This document shows positions 55,323 to 64,000 of a DNA stretch of 64,000 nt, one piece after another (positions within the stretch are counted from its first letter, which is position 1; every line of letters begins with the position of its first letter). Both the position numbers and the translations under genes were made by a program. The stretch spans positions 1 through 64,000 of the forward strand of contig CAZKIO010000017.1 of NCBI GenBank assembly GCA_964552795.1, written 5' to 3'. Under the pieces are notes generated by a model. It searched no databases. It saw nothing but the letters and a program-made list of their open reading frames with translations, and was not told where the DNA came from. This DNA comes from JAEUHZ01 sp964552795. GTDB lineage: Bacteria; Planctomycetota; UBA1135; GCA-002686595.

Positions 55323-56192
55323 ATGTTCCCCGCCCTCCTCGCACCGCTGCTCGCGTTCTCCGCCGATCCGCTGCCGGCCGGAGCGTCCAGGCTCGAGCTC
55401 GATCTCGACGGAACGCGCATCGAGGTGTTCGTGCACAAGCCCGCGAGCTACCGGAGCGACAAGTTCCTCGTCGTGATGCACGGCGTGAACCGCAATGCCG
55501 ACGAGTACCGCGACCACGCCGCGCCGCTGGGCGAGCGGCTGGGGATGCTGGTCGTCGCGCCGCGCTTCGACGCGGAGCGGTTCCCGTCGCGGGCCTACCA
55601 GCGCGGCGGCATCCTCAAGGAGGACGGGAGCGCGGCCGGGCCCGCCGAGTGGACGTACGCGTACCTGCCGAAGATCGCCGCCGCGATCCGCGCACGCGAG
55701 GCGCGGCCCACGATGCCGTACTGGATCATCGGCCACTCCGCGGGCGGGCAATTCTGCATGCGGATGGCCGCGTTCCAGGACACCGGCGCCGAGCGCATCG
55801 TCGCGGCCAACGCGGGCTCGTGCCTCTTTCCGACGCGCGACGCGCGATTCGGCTACGGGTTCGGCGGCCTGCCCGAGAGCCTCTCCGACGACGCGACGCT
55901 GCGCCGTTACCTCGCGGCGCCGCTGACGCTGTACCTGGGCACGGCCGACGACCACGAGGACGAGTGGCTCGACACGACGGAGGCCGCCATGGCGCAGGGC
56001 CCCGGACGCCTGCAGCGCAACCGCGCCGCGTTCGCGGCGGCCGAGGCCCTCGCCAAGGAACGCGGCTGGACCTTCGCCTGGCGCAAGGTCGAGGCCGAGG
56101 GCGTCGAACACGACCACGAGAAGATGTTCGCGCACGAACGCGCGAGGGAGGCGCTGTTCGGCCCGGCGGACCGCACGCCCGCCGTCCGCTAG
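55323..56192 (+). CDS. Exported alpha/beta hydrolase
   Basis: The 289-residue protein has a short signal (1-15) and a hydrolase fold: LVVMHGVNRNADEYRD, nucleophile S139 in IIGHSAGGQF, an Asp around TLYLGTADDHED and a C-terminal His in EHDHEKMF. It resembles esterase/PHB-depolymerase-like secreted hydrolases; substrate unknown. ATG at 55323. Confidence 0.8.
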   Translation: MFPALLAPLLAFSADPLPAGASRLELDLDGTRIEVFVHKPASYRSDKFLVVMHGVNRNADEYRDHAAPLGERLGMLVVAPRFDAERFPSRAYQRGGILKEDGSAAGPAEWTYAYLPKIAAAIRAREARPTMPYWIIGHSAGGQFCMRMAAFQDTGAERIVAANAGSCLFPTRDARFGYGFGGLPESLSDDATLRRYLAAPLTLYLGTADDHEDEWLDTTEAAMAQGPGRLQRNRAAFAAAEALAKERGWTFAWRKVEAEGVEHDHEKMFAHERAREALFGPADRTPAVR

Positions 56193-56248
56193 GTCCGCGC
56201 GCGGTTCGCGCGTCGACGCGGCGCCGCGGGCCGCTATCCTCTCTGCCC

Positions 56249-57769
56249 ATGGCGAACCTGAAGTCCCTCGGCATCCAGCCCATCCACTCCGGCGCGTACG
56301 ACGGACGCTGGCGCAAGACCAGCGGCCCGATCCTGGAGAGCGAGAACCCGGCGACCGGCGAGGTGCTGGGCCGCGTGCGCATGGCGACGGCGGCGGACTG
56401 GGACGCCACCGTCGGCGCCGCGCAGGAGGCGTTCCTGCGCTGGCGCCTGGTGCCCGCGCCCAAGCGCGGCGAGTACGTGCGCCGCATCGCCGACGCGCTG
56501 CGCGCGCACAAGGAGGAACTGGGCCGGCTCGTGACGATGGAGGTCGGCAAGATCCTCCAGGAGGGGCTCGGCGAAGTGCAGGAGGCGATCGACATCGCCG
56601 ACTTCGCGCAGGGCCTCTCGCGCCAGCTCTACGGCCTCTCGATGCACAGCGAGCGCCCGCTGCACGCCATGCGCGAGCAGTGGCACCCGCTCGGCACGGT
56701 CGGGATCGTCTCGGCCTTCAACTTCCCGTCCGCCGTGTGGGCCTGGAACTCGATGCTGGCCCTGGTGTGCGGCAACGCCTGCGTGTGGAAGCCGTCGCCC
56801 AAGGCGCCGCTGACGGCGATCGCGATGACCAACGTGTGCCGCGAGGTGCTGGAACCCGACGGCTTCGGGGCGCTGGTGTCGCTGGTCGTCGGCAGCAACG
56901 AGGAGGTCGGCGGGCGCCTGTTCGACGACCCGCGCCTGCCGCTGGTGTCGTTCACGGGCAGCTCGCGCGTCGGTCGCATCGCCGCGTCGCGCGTGGGCGC
57001 GCGCTTCGGCCGCACGATCCTGGAGTGCGGCGGCAACAACGCGATCGTGCTGATGGAGGACGCCGACCTCGATCTCGCGCTGCCGGCCATCGTGTTCGGC
57101 GCGGTCGGCACCGCCGGCCAGCGCTGCACCAGCACGCGGCGCCTGATCGTGCAGAACAAGCTCGCGGCCGGCGTCGAGCGCCGCATGGTGCACGCCTACG
57201 CGGGCATCAAGATCGGCGATCCCTTGAAGAAGGACACGCTGTGCGGGCCGCTGATCGACGAGGCGGCGGTCGAGGCCATGCAGACCGCGCTGCGCAACGT
57301 GAAGGCCGAGGGCGGCAAGCTGATCTTCGGCGGACAGGTCCTGTCGCTGCCGGGCAAGCTGAAGGGCGGGCACTTCGTGAAGCCCGCGATCGTGCTGGCC
57401 GAGAACGACTCGCCCAGCGTCCAGGCCGAGACCTTCGCGCCGATCCTGTACGTCCTGCGCTGCAAGGACATCGACGACGCGATCGCGCAGCACAACGCCG
57501 TGCCGCAGGGACTGTCCTCGTCGATCTTCACGCTCAACATGCGCCACGCCGAGCGTTTCCTGTCGGCCGTGGGCTCGGACTGCGGCATCGCCAACGTCAA
57601 CATCGGCACCAGCGGCGCCGAGATCGGCGGCGCGTTCGGCGGCGAGAAGGAGACCGGCGGCGGCCGCGAGTCGGGCTCCGACGCCTGGAAGGCCTACATG
57701 CGCCGCCAGACCAACACCGTGAACTGGTCGCGCGAGCTGCCGCTGGCGCAGGGCATCCAGTTCGGTTGA
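56249..57769 (+). CDS. ALDH7-type semialdehyde dehydrogenase (piperideine-6-carboxylate/aminoadipate semialdehyde dehydrogenase)
   Basis: The 506-residue protein is a full ALDH. Catalytic residues are present: E259 in LECGGNN and C293 in GTAGQRCTSTRRL. The family-specific C-terminus (SGSDAWKAYMRRQTNTVNW) places it with ALDH7/PCD enzymes that oxidise 2-aminoadipate semialdehyde to 2-aminoadipate. This would complete lysine degradation started by lat about 43 kb away in this window. ATG at 56249. It follows the alpha/beta hydrolase by 56 bp and may be transcribed with it. Confidence 0.9.
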   Translation: MANLKSLGIQPIHSGAYDGRWRKTSGPILESENPATGEVLGRVRMATAADWDATVGAAQEAFLRWRLVPAPKRGEYVRRIADALRAHKEELGRLVTMEVGKILQEGLGEVQEAIDIADFAQGLSRQLYGLSMHSERPLHAMREQWHPLGTVGIVSAFNFPSAVWAWNSMLALVCGNACVWKPSPKAPLTAIAMTNVCREVLEPDGFGALVSLVVGSNEEVGGRLFDDPRLPLVSFTGSSRVGRIAASRVGARFGRTILECGGNNAIVLMEDADLDLALPAIVFGAVGTAGQRCTSTRRLIVQNKLAAGVERRMVHAYAGIKIGDPLKKDTLCGPLIDEAAVEAMQTALRNVKAEGGKLIFGGQVLSLPGKLKGGHFVKPAIVLAENDSPSVQAETFAPILYVLRCKDIDDAIAQHNAVPQGLSSSIFTLNMRHAERFLSAVGSDCGIANVNIGTSGAEIGGAFGGEKETGGGRESGSDAWKAYMRRQTNTVNWSRELPLAQGIQFG

Positions 57770-57861
57770 GCCCCGGTCCGCCCGCGCGGCGGCGCGACTG
57801 GCCCCGTGGCCCCCTTGCGCACCCGAGGCACCGAAGTAGCTTCGGATCGGGAGGGAGTGCC

Positions 57862-58914
57862 ATGAGGATCGTCGGACCGCTGGGTGTCGTCGGGTGTCTC
57901 ATCGGATTGCAACTGGGTGCGGCCGCCGCTCCACAGGTCACCATCACGGACGTGGGGCCGCCGCTCCCCGGGTCCGGTCCGGTCGCGCTGGCGACAGGGA
58001 GCGCGCTGGGTTTCCTGCCGTTCGTCCTGATCGGCGACGCCACGGGCAACCAGGTGCGCGCGTACCGGCTCGATGCGCTGACCGGCGCGCCCACCTTCAT
58101 GACCTCGGTGCCGGTGCCGGGCGGTCCGTCGGCGATCGCGCTGGGGCCCGCGAACACGTCCTTCGTCCTCGTCACGAGCGTGCTCTCGAACGAGGTCCGG
58201 TGCTTCCAGTTGAACCCGTTCCTCGGCCAGCTCACGCAGGTCGGACCGGCGGTCTCCTCGGGCGGCGTGGGTCCCGTCGCGATCGCGACGCAGGAGGACG
58301 GATTCGTGCTCGTGGCCAACAAGGACTCGGACGACGTCCGGGTCCTGCGCCTGAATCAGATCACCGGCGTGTTCGTCAGCGTCGGGGGTCATTCCGTCGG
58401 CGACCGGCCCGTGGGGGTCGCCATCCACCGTCGCTCGCCGTCGACCTCCAAGGTGATCGTCGCCCACACCAACTCGCTGGACATGCAGTACTTCGAGATG
58501 GACGCGAACGGGGCCATCCATCCGCGCGACGTCGAGAACCTCGGAGCCCACGTGACGAGCGTGGCCTTCGGCCGGCGCGGCAACCTCGCGCTGGGCGCGA
58601 CCTATCCGGCGGGCGACGTGCACGGGTTCCTCACGCTGGGCGGGCAGCTCACGCCGCTCGGCGCGCACCCCACGGGCGGCGACGTGACCGACATGGTCCT
58701 CTCGGACCGGCGGATCTACGTCACGGGCGTCGAGCCGCCGCGGATGGCCGTCCTCGGGCCGGCCCTCGGGGGCGGCCTGCAGACCCTGGGCAGCCACGCC
58801 TTGAGCGGCGTCTCCACGCGGACCCTGGCCACGGTCCAGGGCTGGGGCGGCGCGACGTTCGTGATCGTCAACGAGTTCCACAACAACCAGACGCGGATCC
58901 TGCGCGTGGAGTGA
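57862..58914 (+). CDS. Exported lactonase-like beta-propeller protein
   Basis: The 350-residue protein has a signal (1-23, ending AAAAP) and repeated blades of YVTN/lactonase type: RAYRLDALTGAPTFM, RCFQLNPFLGQLTQVG, RVLRLNQITGVFVSVGG. A strong GGGAGGGAG precedes the ATG at 57862. Catalytic lactonase activity is not shown. It starts 93 bp after the ALDH7 gene. Confidence 0.75.
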   Translation: MRIVGPLGVVGCLIGLQLGAAAAPQVTITDVGPPLPGSGPVALATGSALGFLPFVLIGDATGNQVRAYRLDALTGAPTFMTSVPVPGGPSAIALGPANTSFVLVTSVLSNEVRCFQLNPFLGQLTQVGPAVSSGGVGPVAIATQEDGFVLVANKDSDDVRVLRLNQITGVFVSVGGHSVGDRPVGVAIHRRSPSTSKVIVAHTNSLDMQYFEMDANGAIHPRDVENLGAHVTSVAFGRRGNLALGATYPAGDVHGFLTLGGQLTPLGAHPTGGDVTDMVLSDRRIYVTGVEPPRMAVLGPALGGGLQTLGSHALSGVSTRTLATVQGWGGATFVIVNEFHNNQTRILRVE

Positions 58915-58997
58915 GCGGCCAGCGGGGCGCGCGCCAGGGTAGACTGCAGGTCCGCGGCCTTCCCGGCCGGCGCCAGGGCTCGCCTCCAGGTCCCACC

Positions 58998-60686
58998 ATG
59001 CAGAACCGATCGAGCGCCGCGCGCGCGGCCGTCGCCCTGACCCTACTCTCCGGCGCCGCGAGCGCCCAGTGGAACCCGCCGACCGCGCAGTGGGGCAAGG
59101 TCGATCCGGCCGACCTGCGCGTCATGACCTGGAACGTGCAGGACGCCTTGTGCTCCTCCAACGTCAAGAGCGAGGGGAACAACAACTGGTGCGCGATCGC
59201 GCGCCTGGTCGCGGCGCTGCGACCCGACGTGCTGCTGCTGCAGGAGTGCGCCGACAACAGCGGCAACGGCACGGGATCGGGCTCGGACTCGGTCGCCACG
59301 CTGACCAACGTCATGAACCTGTTCCTGCACGGCGGGACGGACGTCTACAACGGCAACGTGGCCGTCGGTAGCTGGGTGCAGAAGTACGCGCCGTCCTACG
59401 ACCTGCCCTACGTGTTCGTGTCGAGCGAGACCGACGGGTTCAACCGCAACGTGCTGCTGTCGCGCTTCCCGTTCTCGGACCTCAACGGCGACACGAAGAG
59501 CACCTACTCGGACATCCCCACGGTCGCCAACAACTCCGCCTGGGCGCCCGGCGGCGACGGCGGGCTGCGCGGCTTCGGCTTCGCCGAGATCGACCTGCCG
59601 GCGGCGACCTACCTGGGCGACGTCGTCGTGGGGAACGCGCACCTCAAGGCCGGGAGCGCCGGCAGCGACCACGATCAGCGCGTCGACGCGGCCAAGAACG
59701 TGTCGTACGTCGTGCAGTACTGGTACAACGCCAACGGCGGCGCGACGCCGGATCCGAACAACCGCATTTCGGATTCGCCGCCCGCGACGGTGCGCATCCC
59801 GGACAACACGCCGATCATCCTGGGCGGCGACTGGAACGAGGACGAGACCGGGAACGGCAGCACGCGCGGCCCGGTGAGCTGGCTGGCGAGCGCGCAGGTC
59901 GAGGGCGGCGCGGTGGACGGCACCGACCGCGATCTCACCGACATGATCTTCGACGCGGCCGTGCACTTCTTCTCGGGCAGCCGCAGCACGCACAACGGCG
60001 GGAGCAAGCTCGACTACCTGGCCTGGCAGGACAGCATCGCCACGCTGCGCCTCTCGACCGTCTTCATCTCGGGGTCGAACCCCGCCGGCGCGCAGCCGCC
60101 GGAGTTCACCGGGTTCGCAGGCGGCGCGTCCTCGGTCACGAACGTAGCGTCCGACCACCGGCCGGTGTTCATCGACGTGCGCCTGCCGGTCGTGGACTGC
60201 AACGGCAACGGCATCGCGGACACGACGGACATCTCGACCGGGACCTCGCTCGACGGCAACGGGAACCTGATCCCCGACGAGTGCGAGTGCTTCGCGGTCA
60301 ACTACTGCCTGACCGCGCCGAACTCCGTCGGCCCGGGCGCGCTGATCGACAGCGCGGGCCCGCTCAGCATCGCCGCCAACGGCTTCGCGCTGCAGGCCAG
60401 CGGCTGTCCGCCGAACACCTTCGGCATCTTCTACTACGGCCAGAGCGAGGTGCAGACGCCGTTCGGCAACGGCTGGCGCTGCATCGGCAACCCCGTGACG
60501 CGGCTCCCGATCCAGCAGATGGATCTCCTGGGCGCGATCACGTACCCGCTGAACTTCACCGTCGCGCCCAACACGCAGATCACGGCCGGGTCGACGTGGC
60601 GCTTCCAGCTCTGGTACCGCAACCCGGCGGGTGGCGGCGCGGGCTTCAACCTGAGCAACGCGCGGCGCGTCCGCTTCTGTCCGTGA
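58998..60686 (+). CDS. Exported endonuclease/exonuclease/phosphatase-fold protein with calcium-type repeat and variant B C-terminal module
   Basis: The 562-residue protein has a signal (1-23, ending ASAQ) and an EEP domain (about 40-395): VMTWNVQ (N46), LLQECAD (E83), GGDWNEDE and SDHRPVFIDV. A short dockerin/thrombospondin-3-like segment follows, VDCNGNGIADTTDIS and DGNGNLIPDEC (about 397-430). Residues 434-562 are the same module as the DNRLRE protein: NYCLTAPNSVG, FGNGWRC, ITAGSTWRFQLWYRN and GFNLSN..VRFCP. A phosphodiesterase or nuclease acting outside the cell is plausible. Stop overlaps the membrane protein start. Confidence 0.88.
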   Translation: MQNRSSAARAAVALTLLSGAASAQWNPPTAQWGKVDPADLRVMTWNVQDALCSSNVKSEGNNNWCAIARLVAALRPDVLLLQECADNSGNGTGSGSDSVATLTNVMNLFLHGGTDVYNGNVAVGSWVQKYAPSYDLPYVFVSSETDGFNRNVLLSRFPFSDLNGDTKSTYSDIPTVANNSAWAPGGDGGLRGFGFAEIDLPAATYLGDVVVGNAHLKAGSAGSDHDQRVDAAKNVSYVVQYWYNANGGATPDPNNRISDSPPATVRIPDNTPIILGGDWNEDETGNGSTRGPVSWLASAQVEGGAVDGTDRDLTDMIFDAAVHFFSGSRSTHNGGSKLDYLAWQDSIATLRLSTVFISGSNPAGAQPPEFTGFAGGASSVTNVASDHRPVFIDVRLPVVDCNGNGIADTTDISTGTSLDGNGNLIPDECECFAVNYCLTAPNSVGPGALIDSAGPLSIAANGFALQASGCPPNTFGIFYYGQSEVQTPFGNGWRCIGNPVTRLPIQQMDLLGAITYPLNFTVAPNTQITAGSTWRFQLWYRNPAGGGAGFNLSNARRVRFCP

Positions 60687-61381
60687 CGCGCGGCGGCGAG
60701 GGCGCCGGCCGCGCGCTCGCACTCGCGCTCTCGATCGCGGCGATCGCGCTGCCCGGCATGCTGACGGGCTCGCGCGGTGTCGCCGATCCCTGCGCGCTCC
60801 TCGTGTGGCTGGCGCTCGTGGCGCCCGCGGCGGGCGCGCTGGCCGGGGGGCTGCGCCTCGCGCCGTGGCCGCACGCGCTGGCGGTGCCGGCGACGTGGAC
60901 CGTGCTGCTCGTGTGGAACGACGCGCTCGCGCCGCGCGACCTGGGCTCGCCCGCGTACGCCGCGCTGGCGCTGGGCGGGCTGTTCGCCGCGGGCTACGCC
61001 GCGGGCCGCACGGCGCCCGTGCGGGCGCGCTGGACCGCCGCGTCGGCGCTCCTCGCGCTCGCCGCGCTGCTCGTGATCGCGCCGCTCGGCGCGCTCTACC
61101 TGCGCGCTCCGTGGCCTGCGCCCGTCGCGGGGATCCTGCTCGATCTCTCCCCGGCGACCCTGCTGGCGGAATGCGCGGGCGTGGACTGGCTGCGCCACCC
61201 GGCGATCTACGACGCCGCCGGCGCGGTGGACCTCGATCCGCGCGTGCGCGGACCTTACCGGCCCGAGCTTGCGGGGCCGCTCGCCTTTGTGGTGGGATGC
61301 GCGCTCGTCTTGGTCGCCGATCGGCTGGCGCAGGCCACGCGCCGGCGCGCGGCCGGTGAGGACGCGGGTCACGCCGCCTGA
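60683..61381 (+). CDS. Multi-pass membrane protein of unknown function
   Basis: The 232-residue protein has about five hydrophobic segments (LALALSIAAIALPGML, CALLVWLALVAPAAGALAGG, YAALALGGLFAAGYAAG, ALLALAALLVIAPLGALYL, and near the C-terminus GPLAFVVGCALVLVAD). GTG at 60683 overlaps the upstream TGA. No family recognised. The NIL protein follows after three bases, and that is coupled to gamma-glutamyltransferase. Confidence 0.7.
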   Translation: MTRGGEGAGRALALALSIAAIALPGMLTGSRGVADPCALLVWLALVAPAAGALAGGLRLAPWPHALAVPATWTVLLVWNDALAPRDLGSPAYAALALGGLFAAGYAAGRTAPVRARWTAASALLALAALLVIAPLGALYLRAPWPAPVAGILLDLSPATLLAECAGVDWLRHPAIYDAAGAVDLDPRVRGPYRPELAGPLAFVVGCALVLVADRLAQATRRRAAGEDAGHAA

Positions 61382-61384
61382 ACC

Positions 61385-61627
61385 ATGTCCATCAAGAAAA
61401 TCTTCTGCACGTTCCCCCAGGAGCTGATCTCCGAACCGATCGTCAGCCACACGCTGGGGGAGAAGTTCGGCGTCGTGCCCAACATCCGCGCCGCGAGCAT
61501 CACGGACACCATGGCCCTCGTCGCCGTCGAGATCGAGGGCGAGGACGCGCAGATCGCGGCCGCCGTGAACTACCTGAAGTCGCGCGGCGTCAAGGTCGAG
61601 GAGATCCGGGACCAGGTCGGGCGGTGA
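61385..61627 (+). CDS. Stand-alone NIL-domain protein
   Basis: The 80-residue product is a NIL domain by sequence (PQELISEPIVSHTLGEKFGVVPNIR...VAVEIEGEDAQIAAAVNYLKSRGV). NIL domains occur at the ends of methionine ABC transporter ATPases and of ferredoxin-like proteins of sulfur metabolism. Here it stands alone, between a membrane protein and gamma-glutamyltransferase, so it may bind a small sulfur ligand. Its stop overlaps the ggt GTG. Confidence 0.8.
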   Translation: MSIKKIFCTFPQELISEPIVSHTLGEKFGVVPNIRAASITDTMALVAVEIEGEDAQIAAAVNYLKSRGVKVEEIRDQVGR

Positions 61628-63519
61628 TCCGGCGCCGCATCGCGCTGGCCGCGGCGCCGGCGGGCGCGCTGGCGGCGTTCCTGGCCTTCGGCGCGTGCCG
61701 CGCCGGCTCGGACCTGGGACGGGAGGCGACCTGGGCCACGCCCGCGCGCGGCGCCGTGGTCAGCGAGCATCCGCTGGCGACCGAGGTCGGCCTCGACGTC
61801 CTGAGGCGCGGGGGCAACGCCGCGGACGCCGCGGTGGCGACCGCGCTCGCGCTCTCCGTCGTGTATCCGCAGGCGGGCAACCTGGGCGGCGGCGGCTTCG
61901 CGCTGTGGGTCCCGCACCGCGGCGGTGCGCAGGCGCTGGACTTCCGCGAGACGGCGCCGGCCGCGGCGCGCGCCGAGCCGTACCTCGCGGCCGACGGCGC
62001 GTTCGTTCCCGAGCGTTCGACCGCCGGACCGCTGTCGGTCGCCGTGCCCGGCAGTCCCGCGGGCCTGGCGGCGCTGCGCGCGCGCTTCGGCTCGGGCAGA
62101 TTCACCCTGGCGCAACTCGCCGCGCCCGCGATCGCGCTGGCGCGCGACGGGTTCCGTGTCGACGCGTGGCTCGCGCGCGACCTCGCCGAGCCCGACGTGC
62201 GCGCGGAGATGAACGCCGCCGCGCAGGCGGTGTTCTTCCCCGACGGGCGGCCGCTGCGCGAGGGCGAGCGGCTGGTGCAGACCGATCTCGCGCGCACGCT
62301 CGACCGCCTGGGCCGCGAGGGACCGCAGGCCTTCTACGAGGGCTCGATCGCCGACGCGATCGTGGCGGAGGTCGCCGACACGCGCGTGCCGCGCCCCGAG
62401 CTGGGCGGGGAGGTCGGCGACGGCACCGGCCGCGGCTGGATCACGCGCGCCGACCTCGCCGCCTACGAGGTCCAGTGGCGCATCCCGATCGTCGGCTGGT
62501 TCCGCGGCCGCGAGATCCTGACCATGCCGCCGCCCAGCTCGGGCGGTGTCGTGCTGCTGCAGGCGCTGGGCGTGCTCGAAGGCCTGCCGCTCGACCTGGA
62601 GCGCGACCGCGCGCGGTCCGCGGCGCAGTTCGACGCCGAGCGCGTCGCCGGCGGCGAGGATCCGGGCCTCTCGGAGCGCATGGCGCACTGGTGGATCGAG
62701 GCGCTGCGCGGCGCGTTCGCCGACCGCGCGCGCTACATGGGCGATCCGGGCTTCGTCACGGTGCCCGTCGAGGCGCTGCTCTCGCCGACGACGATCGCGC
62801 GCCGGCGCATCGCGATCGGCGAGCGCGCGCGACCGGACGTCGCGGCGACGGAGCTGGAAGCGCGCGAGGGGGGCCAGACGACGCACCTCTCGGTCCTCGA
62901 CGAGGACGGCAACGCGGTCAGCCTGACGACCACGCTCAACACGACGTTCGGCAGCGGCATCCTGGTGCGCGGCGCGGGCTTCCTGCTCAACGACGAGATG
63001 GACGACTTCGCCATCCTGGCGGGCGCGCCCAACGCCTACGGGCTCGTCGGCGGCGAGGCCAACGCGCTGGCGCCCGGCAAGCGGCCGCTGTCGTCGATGA
63101 CGCCGACGGTGGTGCGCGACGGCGGGCACGCCAACACGCTGGTGCTCGGCAGCCCGGGCGGACCGCGCATCATCACCGCGGTCGCGCAGGTGCTGCTGCG
63201 CGCGATCGTGCTGGAGGAGCCGCTGGAGCGCGCGGTCGCGGCGCCGCGCCTGCACCAGCAGTGGAAGCCGGTCGCGACCCGCTTCGAGCCGGGCTTCGAC
63301 GAGCGCCTGATCCGGGTCCTGGAGGAGCGTTTCGGACACGCCGTCGAGCGGACGAGCGCCCGCTTCGGCAGCGTGCAAGCGATCGGCCTCACGGGGATCG
63401 GCAGCGAGCCGGTCGTCGTCAGCGATCCGCGGCGCGGCGGCGCGGGAGCGGTGCAGGGATCGAAGGTGCGTGCGCCCGCCCGGCCGGGCGACTGGCCGCC
63501 GGCGCGGGGGGGATCGTGA
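61624..63519 (+). CDS. ggt: Gamma-glutamyltransferase
   Basis: The 631-residue N-terminal nucleophile hydrolase transfers or hydrolyses the gamma-glutamyl group of glutathione. It has a lipoprotein-like signal (Cys25), N-terminal domain RRGGNAADAAVATALAL and GGGFALW, the autoprocessing site Q418|T419 in GGQTTHLSV (catalytic Thr419), and SSMTPTVV and GGPRIITAV in the small subunit. GTG at 61624 overlaps the NIL stop; its own stop overlaps uvrB. It should be periplasmic or membrane-anchored. Confidence 0.92.
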   Translation: MIRRRIALAAAPAGALAAFLAFGACRAGSDLGREATWATPARGAVVSEHPLATEVGLDVLRRGGNAADAAVATALALSVVYPQAGNLGGGGFALWVPHRGGAQALDFRETAPAAARAEPYLAADGAFVPERSTAGPLSVAVPGSPAGLAALRARFGSGRFTLAQLAAPAIALARDGFRVDAWLARDLAEPDVRAEMNAAAQAVFFPDGRPLREGERLVQTDLARTLDRLGREGPQAFYEGSIADAIVAEVADTRVPRPELGGEVGDGTGRGWITRADLAAYEVQWRIPIVGWFRGREILTMPPPSSGGVVLLQALGVLEGLPLDLERDRARSAAQFDAERVAGGEDPGLSERMAHWWIEALRGAFADRARYMGDPGFVTVPVEALLSPTTIARRRIAIGERARPDVAATELEAREGGQTTHLSVLDEDGNAVSLTTTLNTTFGSGILVRGAGFLLNDEMDDFAILAGAPNAYGLVGGEANALAPGKRPLSSMTPTVVRDGGHANTLVLGSPGGPRIITAVAQVLLRAIVLEEPLERAVAAPRLHQQWKPVATRFEPGFDERLIRVLEERFGHAVERTSARFGSVQAIGLTGIGSEPVVVSDPRRGGAGAVQGSKVRAPARPGDWPPARGGS

Positions 63520-64000
63520 GCGCGGCGGCGCAGGCGGCGGGGCGTTTCCAGCTCGTCTGCCCGTACAGCCCGACCGGGGACCAGCCGCAGGCCATCGAGG
63601 CCTTGTCGCGCGGCATCCTGGCCGGCGCGCGGCATCAGACGCTGCTGGGCATCACCGGCTCGGGCAAGACGTTCACGATGGCGGCCGTCGTCGAGCGCGT
63701 GAACCGGCCGACGCTGATCCTCTCGCCGAACAAGACGCTGGCCGCGCAGCTCTTCGCCGAGTTCAAGGAGCTGTTCCCGCACAACGCGGTCGAGTACTTC
63801 GTCAGCTACTACGACTACTACCAGCCCGAGGCCTACATCCCCTCCAGCGACACGTTCATCGAGAAGGACGCCAGCCGCAACGAGAACATCGAGCGCCTGC
63901 GCAACAGCGCGACGCGCAGCCTGCTGGAACGGCGCGACGTGCTGATCGTGGCCTCCGTGTCCTGCATCTACGGCCTGGGCAGCCCGAGCAACTACGCCGA
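63516..64000 (+). CDS. uvrB: Excinuclease ABC subunit UvrB (partial, runs off the window)
   Basis: UvrB is the DNA damage-verifying helicase-like subunit of nucleotide excision repair. Visible: YSPTGDQPQAIEAL, Walker A GITGSGKT, and the beta-hairpin region YFVSYYDYYQPEAYIP. GTG at 63516 overlaps the ggt stop (GTGA). The sequence ends at the window edge, so the length is not known. Confidence 0.95.
   Translation, partial: MSAAAQAAGRFQLVCPYSPTGDQPQAIEALSRGILAGARHQTLLGITGSGKTFTMAAVVERVNRPTLILSPNKTLAAQLFAEFKELFPHNAVEYFVSYYDYYQPEAYIPSSDTFIEKDASRNENIERLRNSATRSLLERRDVLIVASVSCIYGLGSPSNYA

Noticed and set aside
57831..57845. CCGAAG/CTTCGG hairpin as a terminator after the ALDH7 gene
   Set aside because: The stem is only six pairs, lies immediately upstream of the next gene's ribosome binding site and has no T run; it may just be part of the leader.

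Overview
The window is about 70% GC chromosomal DNA with short intergenic gaps, many GTG starts and many secreted or lipoprotein genes. Gene content points to Planctomycetota, probably a deep-branching or uncultured lineage. The markers are a PVC-type CxxCH cytochrome protein, a DUF1501/DUF1800 pair, a DUF1570-like metallopeptidase, FG-GAP propellers, a sulfatase-superfamily lipoprotein, a sigma factor with a membrane-anchored C-terminal half, and several secreted proteins that share Cys-rich C-terminal modules. This is an inference from families; no rRNA or tRNA gene is visible. No prophage, insertion sequence or CRISPR array was seen.

Layout: 0-9.97 kb holds a secreted WD40-like propeller, the giant cytochrome/DUF1080 protein, a beta-lactamase-fold hydrolase, an M28 peptidase with PDZ domain and a TolB-like lipoprotein. 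9.96-13.5 kb has yidD and rnpA, then a decayed aldehyde dehydrogenase beside lysine 6-transaminase (lat). 13.5-20.3 kb has two small exported proteins, rlmN, a DHH phosphoesterase and a 1196-residue TPR/metallopeptidase/thioredoxin-fold protein. 20.7-27.3 kb is a minus-strand series: a DNRLRE protein, DUF1800, DUF1501 and a sigma-factor/transmembrane/Ig-like fusion. 27.6-31.1 kb is the proteostasis cluster tig-clpP-clpX, with three 36-bp hairpin repeats at the clpX stop. 31.4-38.5 kb has an SRPBCC protein, two tandem molybdopterin-fold mini-proteins, a sulfatase-like lipoprotein, a class III sirtuin, a DUF3332 lipoprotein, a NUDIX protein and the ABC-F protein EttA. 38.6-52.2 kb is rich in exported proteins: choice-of-anchor L, TPR-CHAT, beta-helix, two FG-GAP propellers and a TPR/thioredoxin-fold protein. 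52.3-64 kb has a TrpF-like protein, pyrophosphatase, sulfotransferase, alpha/beta hydrolase, ALDH7-type dehydrogenase, a propeller, a secreted exonuclease/phosphatase-fold protein, a membrane protein, a NIL protein, gamma-glutamyltransferase and the start of uvrB.

Functional links: tig-clpP-clpX is a canonical folding/proteolysis unit. lat and the distant ALDH7 enzyme together would take lysine to 2-aminoadipate. Eight gene junctions overlap by four bases as GTGA or ATGA, which suggests translational coupling. At least five exported proteins end in one of three related module types, which points to a shared surface-display or attachment theme of unknown mechanism.
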